From the NCBI GenBank assembly GCA_009767595.1, contig VSDK01026097.1, positions 43,827 to 107,826 of the forward strand: 64,000 nucleotides of DNA, read 5' to 3'. The notes beneath the pieces are model-generated. The model was not told the DNA's origin. It was given only the letters and a program-made list of their open reading frames with translations, and searched no databases. The position numbers were made by a program, and so were the translations under genes. Numbering within the stretch: position 1 is the stretch's first letter; the number at the start of each line of letters is the position of its first letter. Of this stretch, positions 48,990-58,500 are shown piece by piece. This stretch comes from Symbiodinium kawagutii (Eukaryota; Sar; Dinophyceae; Suessiales; Symbiodiniaceae).

Positions 48990-50383
48990 CCTTGCCTTTT
49001 CCTTCCCTTACCTTTTCCTAAGGGCTTGGCAAGGTCACTCATGGTCACTCTCTTTTTCTTTGGCGCATGACAATAGGTTGATGTGCTCTAGAAGGTGGCT
49101 CGCTACTTGACCTGACTATTAACATCAACCATTTGCAGAAGTTTGCACGTAGGTTGACGGCCAGGGAGGCGTGTGTTTAACAAGTGAGCTGCTGAGCAGT
49201 CTGACTAGTTTGGTCATGTAGGGGAAGTTCACCGGGGGGACAGGGCATCAACCCACAAGCATATTCGCTGATAAAGCATTTAAATAAAGACCGTGAAAAA
49301 CCAAAACTGCCCAATTCAGGGACCGTCCCATCAAATTAATGTTGCTGTTGTCCTTCTTATTCTTCTTGTTTATTTGTGCTGCAGTTGGTGTTTCCACCCC
49401 TGGGGTGAGCAACCACCCGGCCAATTTTTGAGGCATTGTCGAGTGGTGTCTCCCGCAATAAGCCCACCATTGCAATGTATTTCAACGGCATTTTTTGAAG
49501 GTCATTATAGATCTTTGTCAAACATGTGGTTTGATCACCGTTGCAATTGTCTCCAGTCTTTTCGTTGCTAGTACTTTTTCCTCATCATTGTCCTCGTTGG
49601 ACATACCAAACACATGTATCCTACCGTTGTTCCTTTCTTTTTGATCTTTCTGGCCTTGGCAAAAAGATCCTAGCCGGTTCACTCGAGAGGTTCACCATAA
49701 CCTATTCTGACCCAGTTTGCCGATACATTGTGGTTAACGACACAAGGCCCCTCACCATCGATTGATTGTTTTCGGGTCTTTTGGTGGTTTTTTTGACCTC
49801 TTTGTGCAAGTCCTATTGCCATTTGTTCGGTCTTGTTTGCTCATCATGAGTTTGAGCCATTGTTAGGTTTTGTGTCCGTTATTTTGATGGGTCAAACATA
49901 CTATGCTGCTATGATCTGCTATGTCCATTGTAGTACCCGATGTCAATCAGTTTCAATCCATGATTGCCATTTTGTTTAAGACTCTTGCTCTTGCAATGGG
50001 TTTCTGGCAAATGTTTGTTCTTTCACCGCTTTCAGCTTTCACGTCTGAAAAGAGGTTTCACAAGCTGAATCTATTTTTGCCGACATTGATATTGACATGT
50101 TTGTGCTGTTGCTTGTGCATAATGTATGCGGTGTGTTTATTTGTCTTTGCCATTTTGTTCTCGATGAATCTTGCCCAACACTATCTCATTAAAACATCGC
50201 TAAATCATAGAGACTTACAGTGCATGTGCTATACAAGAATTCCATTTTTTTTGCCCAGGGTCCCTCAGATTCTTAAATTCAATAGCGCTGGATTTTGCAA
50301 CATCATGTGTTGAGGGTCCCTTAAATTCTTAGCAGATTCTTGTTTATGTAAACGGCGGTGACCATCATGAAAATCCATTGGCT
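48990..50383. other. Noncoding stretch before the tandem repeat
   Basis: T-rich and pyrimidine-rich sequence. A 130-codon open frame at 49921-50313 is cysteine- and hydrophobic-rich because of base composition and has no motif. Two copies of the AGGGTCCCT(C/T)A.ATTCTTA motif lie near 50259-50283 and 50312-50333, just left of the tandem array. Confidence 0.45.
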
Positions 50384-51187
50384 CTGGGACCTGGGACGGC
50401 TTTTTGGGGCTAGTTAATTTTTGAAGGGTGGAGAAAAAAAAACTTTTCGCGGCCTGAAAAGTTTTTTTTTATTTTCTGGTGGTTGGGGGCTCAACTCCCC
50501 CCAGGTACCCTGAGGCCTGCCTGTGTTGTTTAAGCCTTATTTCATGCTCGAGGGCTTGCCAGGTGCAAAATCCACGGGTTCTGGGACCTGGGACGGCTTT
50601 TTGGGGCTAGTTAATTTTTGAAGGGTGGAAAATCAAAAAAAAAAAATTCGCGGCCTGAAAAGTTTTTTTTTGATTTTCTGGTTGTTTGGGGGCTCAACTC
50701 CCCCCAGGTACCCTGAGGCCTGCCTGTGTTGTTTAAGCCTTATTTCATGCTCGAGGGCTTGCCAGGTGCAAAATCCACGGGTTCTGGGACCTGGGACGGC
50801 TTTTTGGGGCTAGTTAATTTTTGAAGGGTGGAAAATCAAAAAAAAACTTTTCGCGGCCTGAAAAGTTTTTTTTTGATTTTCTGGTGGTTGGGGGCTCAAC
50901 TCCCCCCAGGTACCCTGAGGCCTGCCTGTGTTGTTTAAGCCTTATTTCATGCTCGAGGGCTTGCCAGGTGCAAAATCCACGGGTTCTGGGACCTGGGACG
51001 GCTTTTTGGGGCTAGTTAATTTTTGAAGGGTGGAAAATCAAAAAAAAACTTTTCGCGGCCTGAAAAGTTTTTTTTTGATTTTCTGGTGGTTGGGGGCTCA
51101 ACTCCCCCCAGGTACCCTGAGGCCTGCCTGTGTTGTTTAAGCCTTATTTCATGCTCGAGGGCTTGCCAGGTGCAAAATCCATTGGTT
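50384..51187. repeat. Four-copy tandem repeat, about 202 bp, with internal hairpin
   Basis: Units start at 50384, 50581, 50784 and 50986 (lengths 197, 203, 202, 202); a truncated fifth begins at 51188 and is lost after about 13 bases. The third and fourth units carry a perfect 22-bp inverted repeat around a 7-base loop GCGGCCT (in unit 3: 50831-50852 and 50860-50881), made largely of an A9/T9 pairing. The first two have small poly-A length changes. A second short GGGGG/CCCCC inverted pair follows the hairpin. The near-identical open frames in the units are products of the repeat. Confidence 0.93.
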
Positions 51188-51229
51188 CTGGGACCAACTG
51201 CACCGCCAGTAATAACTAGACCATTGTTT

Positions 51230-51272
51230 TTAAGAATTTAATCCCCGAAATGAGGGTCCCTCAAATTCTTAA
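51230..51272. repeat. Short perfect inverted repeat
   Basis: TTAAGAATTT at 51230-51239 and its inverse AAATTCTTAA at 51263-51272 enclose 23 bases that include GAGGGTCCCTC, itself palindromic. Related GAGGGTCCCT motifs occur near 50259 and 50312, and a diverged GAGCCCCTCAAATTCTTG near 51319, so the tandem array is bracketed by them. Confidence 0.6.
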
Positions 51273-52331
51273 TTGAGCAGGGGGAAGATGCATACACTTA
51301 TATAAGGACGGAAACATATCGAGCCCCTCAAATTCTTGTACAATAGATTCTTTTACAGTATATGGACTGTATTTCAGATTAGTTAGCTGGTTTGGCCATT
51401 TAGTAGGAAACCAGCCTGCAAGTTCAGCATCACATCTTGTGATACCTGAATCGCGACAAAGGCAGCAAATCTCATTTCAGTTCCAAGCAAATCTGAAACA
51501 CGGGCATTCTTGATGAACAAGCGCAAACACTAAAACATACCAAACCCCTTCGCCCTAAAATCAACCCTGCCTAACCAGATCTAACCAGCCCCAAATTTTT
51601 TAGGTTTCCCTGAGAAGGTTTCCTGGGGCAGGTTACCATTAATCAAATTAAATCACTTGGCTACAATCTCATCAGCTTTGGGTTGTCGCGATAAACGTTC
51701 TTCGCTTGGCAGTTAGAGGGATGGTCAACTGCGCCATTATTCACATCCATTATTCATCAGCTCACCCTTGTAAACCCTGATTCGCCATCACCACACTTAT
51801 TCTCTTTACCGTTTCCGTTCCATCCTTCATCATTACTACTTGCTCAACTGCAGCAGTCAACGATGATGAAACACTTGTTTACATTCCGTATCTCCGTATT
51901 TATGTAATATATGTATATATATATTTTTTTATTTATTTAAATATTTAAATATTTATATATATTTATTTATTTATTTATTTATTTACTTATTTATTTTTAT
52001 TCATATCAACATGTAAATTAAACATTTATATGTAGATGTATTGCGTATCTATTCAGAGAATGTCTAAATTGGATTGTTCAGGCTCAAGGAATTTTTGAAG
52101 CTCTATTTATCGCGATGTGATCGTTTTTTTCCAAAGCAACCATGGCCAACAAATCTCACCATCGCTAATTCCATCATCGATGAAACCTCCCCGCAGCCTT
52201 GCTCATCATGAGTTGAGCGAGCCCTAGGTGCGGAAGCGATGAGAGCCGGGTCTTCACTCCATTTCCCGGTGGATTTCTTCAGAGTTCATCTACATTTTGA
52301 TGCCGTGTAAGTAGTGTTTGGGCGTGGGGAT
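51273..52331. other. Noncoding stretch left of the retrotransposon
   Basis: Contains a (TTTA)n tract at about 51940-51997 and AT-rich flanks. A GC-rich patch at 52195-52270 follows CCGCAG and could be an exon of the unknown + strand gene, but frames are short and unsupported. Confidence 0.45.
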
Positions 52332-52336
52332 GTAAC
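52332..52336. repeat. Target-site duplication, left copy
   Basis: GTAAC immediately before the left LTR; the same five bases stand at 61243-61247 just after the right LTR. Five base pairs is the usual duplication length for Ty1/copia integrases. Confidence 0.8.
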
Positions 52337-52511
52337 TGTGAAAGTTGCATGGCATGTCACTTAGGTCCCTTGATTGCACACCTCCGCCACTGTCTGGGCA
52401 CAGGATCCTAGAGCCATTTGCATTTCGCAGAAAAGCACTGCCATGAGCGCCTTTGGCTTTGCACCACTTGGTTGACACACGCCACACGTTGCTGGCACGG
52501 GGTTGTGTTAG
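52337..52511 (+). repeat. 5' LTR
   Basis: Direct repeat of 61067-61241, starting TGTGAAAG and ending GTTAG. One mismatch in 175 positions. The LTR may include 52512, which would make the primer-binding site exactly adjacent. It is short for an LTR. Confidence 0.93.
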
Positions 52512-52512
52512 T

Positions 52513-52525
52513 TGGTAGCGGAGCC
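52513..52525 (+). promoter_or_regulatory. Primer-binding site
   Basis: TGGTAGCGGAGCC directly after the 5' LTR has the TGG start that pairs with a tRNA CCA end and resembles initiator-Met primer sites (TGGTA...). The exact tRNA of this host is not known here. Confidence 0.7.
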
Positions 52526-52535
52526 TGCTGACTGG

Positions 52536-55500
52536 ATGCCGCTCCCACCTGGTTTACACGTGGATGATCCGTTTGACTGGTATGATGGGAGCGAATCTGA
52601 ACCATCGATTCAAGGGCCTGTGACTGCGTCAGATTCCGATGAACATTGGAGGTGTGCACGTTGTTTCGGTGATACCTTTTACCAGATTGGTTCTACATGG
52701 TTTTGCAGTGTGTGTGACCATACAGAATATATCAACAGCAACAGTGCCTCCAGACGTGACACATCGGAAGGGACTTGGATTTTTGTGCCTCGCTCGCAAC
52801 AACCACCGGATTCGCGCGATCGTTCTAATAACTTGCAGCGCAGGAGGAACGGTTCCGGACACAACAGTGGTGGCGATGGTACAAACTCCAATCCTGATGT
52901 TTCTGCTGACGCTGGCTTTCGAGGTCGCAACGCTGAGGTCCTGGGAGTGAATCCTACACCGCCGCCTTCGAATCCATCGGATCGGGATGAGCGTGCTGAA
53001 TCGGAAACTCCTACAGATGACCCTGTTGTCGATCCTGGACTTTTGAACCGACGACAACGAAGACGACGAGCCCAAAGACGCAATGCCCAAGCTGCGCCTC
53101 AGGTTCTGCCAGACCATGCACAACCAGCTGCTGATGCTCAACGGTTGCAACAAAGCCTGGACAATCTGGTGCGAACTTTGCAGCAGGTGGCAAACCCACG
53201 AAGCTCTTCCTCTGCCGCTTCCTGGAATTCACGTATGGGGCCTGAGAAGGGTGTCAAGTTTAAGACTGGCTCTCCTCCGACCCCTCCTGCATGGAAGTAT
53301 CACAAAGAAGACCTTAGGTCTTTTGTCAAGTGGCAGAAGAAGTTGCAGATCTGGAAGATTCAGATTTCGAAGTACATGAACAAGAAGGATGCAGCCCTTT
53401 ATCTGTATACAAGCTTGACAGGTGAAGCAGAAGAAGAGCTCGAACACTGCTCTATCGAGCGCATCAACTCAGATGACGGGTTGGAGTACATCGAGGAGCA
53501 GCTCAAGCTTGGTCTGCAGACGAAGATGGTTTACCAGAAACGTAAACTGATGGCCGACTATGAAAGCATTGTTCGTCAACAAGGAGAATCCATGAGAAGC
53601 TTCTGCAATCGCTACCGACGCACTGAACGTGCCTTGGAGAGCGTCAATGTGCAGGTGGGTGGTATGTATGATTCCGAAAGCCGCGGTAACAGGTTGCTTG
53701 ATCGCAGCCGACTCAGTGCTGAGAATCAGAGATTGGTTCTCATTGGGACTGCCTATAACCTTGACTTCTCGGCTGTGCAGGAGTCTTTGTGCATGTCCTT
53801 TCCCGAACATAAACCACCACCTCCTTTGTTTGGCAAGGACGGACAGCCAATCAAGACCTTCAAGAAGGACTTTTCGAACACATCCAGTGCAGCATCATCT
53901 TCCTCATCTTCTCAGGCTTCCACTGCGACATCCTCGACCTTTAACAAGGGCAAGGCCAAGGGCAAGGGCAAGTTTCGAGCCTACATTGCCGACGCAGATG
54001 ACAATGACCTTGGTCCCATTGCTGAGCACGAGGAAGAAGCCGAAGAATCTGAAGCTCAGGAAGATTCGCCACTTCCTGATGATGATGATGATGATGCTGA
54101 TCAAGAAAAACCTCCAGCTGATGATGCTGGTGTCGATTCTGAGGTTCCCGACCTCTCTGCAGTTGCAGAGGTCCTTACCGTAACGGCCAAGAAACTACAA
54201 GCGGTGACACTGGGTAGAAAGTTTTCAGGAGCCAGAAGCATATCTGAGCGCAAAAAGCACTCAACCTGCTCAGCCTGCGGAAAGGTAGGGCATTGGAGCG
54301 GTGATGCTGAGTGTGAGAAGTCATCGAAACCTTCTAAGGGCAGTGGCAAGAACACCGCCACGGACAAAGGCAAAGGTGGCTACAAAAAGGTGCTGTTCAC
54401 GATGCAGCACGCAGATGGTTCCAGCTCCAATCATGCACCATCTACATCAACTTCTACCCCTTCACCTTCGTACTTCACCTTCATGACCATGTTCAGTGAT
54501 GTTCGTAAGTGTGAAGATCTTCAACATGTTCTATTGACCGATGTTGATACCATGGCTGGTAAGATGGTTTTGGATACTGCATGTCAACGTACTTGCTGTG
54601 GTTCTGATTGGCTACATGCACATGCTCGACTACTTGAACAACATCGACTTCATCCCATGACTGTTTCGGCATCTGAGGTGTACCAGTTTGGCAGTGGCGC
54701 TCCAGTCAACGCAGAGGCGAGGGCATATCTTCCGTCAATGTTGGGAGATGTGGCCGTTTTGATTGGGACTAGCGTTTTGCCAAACACCCAGATTCCTTTG
54801 TTAGCCTCGAGTTCTTTGCTGACCACCTTGGGAGCCGTCATTGATTTGAGCCAGCAGTTGATGTTCATTCATGCATGGGACATGGCATTGCCGATCACGA
54901 AGGTCAATGGACATTTGACAGTTTCTTTGGTTGAATTTCCTGAGAACATTTCACGTCATGAAGCATGGCAGCAGTTTTCACATGAGAAGCTCTGGGAACG
55001 ACCTCACCCAGAGATCATGCTCACTGAGCCCGCACTTTCTCAGCTTCATTGGTCCAAGAACGACATCCCTGACACTCGTGATGAACCGTCAGCTTCCTCC
55101 ACGATGGCTTGTGAGCTGGCGTCACCTGGTCTACATGCTGACCAAGATCGAGTTCCTCACCTTGCTGCAGATGGCCAAGATGGTGCGCAGAGGATTGATG
55201 CCCAGATCTTGGCTGACTATGGCAGACACGGTTCTTCAGCAGGGGGACGACAAGAACTTGCTGAAGGTCAAGAAGGAGCCGTTGCAGGATCCGCTGGAGT
55301 GTACCCATCCGGAATGGAAGAGGAACGGAAACCGGGCCGGATCCTTCGCACAGTGCCTGATTTGCCATTTCAAGGTCAAATGGAACAAGGAAATGGCAGC
55401 ATGGGCACCTCTGGTCGTTGGACCTACATCTTCGCGAAAATCCTCTTTGCCGCTGCCATCCTCTTCAAATACCTTGCAGGTTTCGGCTGTGAGGGCGACG

Positions 55501-58500
55501 TCCAGCAAGTCCAAGCCTGCCCCCAAGGCCAAGTTCCCGGGTCCACAGTTTTCACCGAGAACTTTGAGCGCGCATTCCTTGAGGCAGACTGGATTTCAGG
55601 ACATGATGAACCTCCCAGTGAACCTTCCAATCTACACAGACGAGGAGGAAGAGGACATGGAATTCGAGGAGACAGGCAGCCAGGAGGAGAACTACGCTTG
55701 GGAAGTGCACAATTGAGTGCACCAACCATGAATGGCCGCACTATGAAGTCAGGTTTCAAGAAGAACTTGATTGGCGGCATTCGGAAAAGTTGTCATGCGA
55801 TTGAGAATGAGAACAATATGTATGAGGCTTTGGCAAATCGTCATAGGACACGACGCACCAAAGTCGACATCTTGGAACTGTTTGCGGGCGAGGCCAATAT
55901 TTCCAAGAGGGCTTCATCATTTGGTTTGACTTCGGCAGCACCCCTTGACTATAACACCGGCTATGACCTTTCTGTTCCTGAACAACAAGAGCATTGTGCA
56001 CACATCATTCAGATGCTTCGTCCCTTGGTCCTTGTATTGGGCCTTCATTGCACCCCATGGCTCATCATGCAGGAGAACATGAACTACAATCATCGGCCCG
56101 ACGAGCTCCTTCAACGTTGTGCAGATGAAAGGCCAACTTCGGAAGCCGCCACGGAATGGTGCAAACAACAAGCACGACAAGGACGATACTTCTTGCTGGA
56201 GAATCCTATCACTAGCAGGATTTGGGAAGAACCATGTGTGCTGGAGCTCATTGCTGTGACAGGTGCCACTTGGGTCACATGTCATTCAGGAGCTTATGGC
56301 GGTGTGAATAGCAAGGGCCAAATGATCAAGAAGACGTTCAAGTTTCTCTCGAACAGCCCTGACCTCTTGGAATGGCTTGACCGCAAGCTGTCTTCAGAAG
56401 AACTACAACAATGTGTACCACTTGAAGGCAAAGAAGTCACACTATCTCAACACTATCCACCACAACTGGTAACTTCCATTCTCAACGGCATTCGACAACT
56501 TGCACAACTACATCATCCAACACGTTTTGTTCACCAGGTTTTTGTCAACTTTACCATGCCTTCAGATGATCAAGCACGATGGCAAGAACTGATTCAGGCT
56601 GCTCGCAACTTGTTTCAGGGCTCCAATGCTACCAACATGGTCTTCAATGAACACGACCATTTTCATCAAGCAGTTCAGCAGTTGGTCCCATGGAATTTGA
56701 CTCGTGTTCAGGTTGCCTTGAGGCCCATTGTTCACAGAAGCCCTACCAACATTCCCTATACTCATCGCGGACATGTGCTCAAACATGTTGGCAACGAAGA
56801 GTTGGAGATCTTTGCGGAGGACTTGGCAGACATAGTTCTTCCACGTTCACGCTTTGCTGCTCCTGTGGAAGTAGGGATCTTTTTCTTTGGGTATCCGCAG
56901 ATGGCCAACCAACATGTAGGGATTCCTGGAGAAGAACACATGGTTCACGACCAACAGCCTGAACAACAACTTCAACGTGAAAATCCCACCAAAGAGATCT
57001 TCTACGATGAAATCACATTTCCAAATGTCATCAACATTGACCGCACCATCAAAACCTCAGTGGCGCGGATGCATAGAAACCTTGGACACTTGCCGAATGT
57101 TGAGCTCCTGAAGTTGCTCGCGATGAATGGCATCACCAGTGATCAGGTGATCAAAGCCACCAAAGCTCTTCAGTGTGCAGCTTGCATGAGGTCGAAGGGT
57201 CCTTTCAAGCCCAATCCAGCTTCATCACCCCAACATGTAGGACAATTTGCAGACAACCTTCAATGCGACATATTTTACCTTCGAGATATCACAACTGCAA
57301 ACTACCCTATATTGGGTATTATCTGTGAGGCAACGCACTTGCATGTCGCCACCAGGTTGGAGTCAAGATCCCCAGCTCATGTCGCAGAGAAGTTTCGCCA
57401 AGCTTGGATCACACAGTTTGGGTTTCCTCTCAAGCTCACCACTGATGATGACGGTGCCTTTGAAGCTGACTTCGCTGAAATGTTAACTGAAGGTGGCACC
57501 TATGTCAATGTGGTTCCAGGCGAGGCGCACAACCAGATGGCTGTCATTGAACGGCACAATGGCACTTTGCGAATGTTGCTGGAGAGAATAGTGGACTCGA
57601 CTCCTTGCAGTTCCCCTCAAGAGATAGACCTTGCCCTTTGTGCTGCTACTTACTCAAAGAATGCAGCCACCTGGTCATCAGGACGTCCACCCTACATCGC
57701 AGCTTTTGGCAAGATTCCTCGGGTGGGATTGGATTTTGTGAATGACCAGAGGGCATTGGTGGCCGGTTCAAATCGATCCGAGGCCCAACAACAGGCCATG
57801 ATCATGCGCGCTGAAGCCATGAAAACATTGGCCGAAGCTTCAGCATCGTCAACTCTGAGGCGTGCACTCTTGAGAAAGACTAATACCGACTTCAATGCCA
57901 ATGAGCCTCAACCTGGAAGTCTTCTTGCTTATTGGCGCTGGACAGCGCGATCTCATCGAAAACGCGGCGGCTATAAAATAGGTCGCTACCTCGGCAAGGA
58001 TCCAGAGAAGGGCTATTGGTTGCAGAGTGGAAGCAACACAGTTCGTGTCGCTGCACATCAACTCCGAGATGTTTTCGGATACGAAGACTACATCCCTTCC
58101 AAGGAAGATGTGAAGGCTCTCAAGGATGCAGAGAAAAACCTCAGACAGGATCTCTGGCAAGATGAAACTATGCCAGATGAAATCCAGGTTCCATCCGAAG
58201 AGCAAGTCCTGGAAGAAATGCAGGATGTGGAATTCCCCGAAGCAATGGACTTTCCTGCGATGGATCTGCCTCAAGCCATTGCAGCTCAACATGAGACCCC
58301 TCCTGAAGAACAGATGCATGACGAAGGTATGCCACCTGTTGAAAGGCCTACCACTCCAGCTGTGATTCATGTGCATCAGTACCAACACCTGGAGCAAACA
58401 CAGAATGTGTTTGGTCATGCTCAGGAACCTGGAGCCCCAGTACCATTCACCCCGAATCGCAGAAATTCCAGAGCGCGTGTCAGGTCAAGAACTCCTGTCC

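Noticed and set aside
49921-50313. 130-codon frame with hydrophobic segments
   Set aside because: T-rich composition explains the Phe, Leu and Cys content; no motif, and its end runs into a repeat motif.
50625-51241. Three near-identical 62-72 codon frames
   Set aside because: Produced by the 202-bp tandem repeat; they include the hairpin and poly-A tract and carry no protein motif.
54931-55716. Separate 261-codon gene overlapping the polyprotein
   Set aside because: Better explained as the ancestral register of the same polyprotein than as an independent gene; reported as a finding instead.
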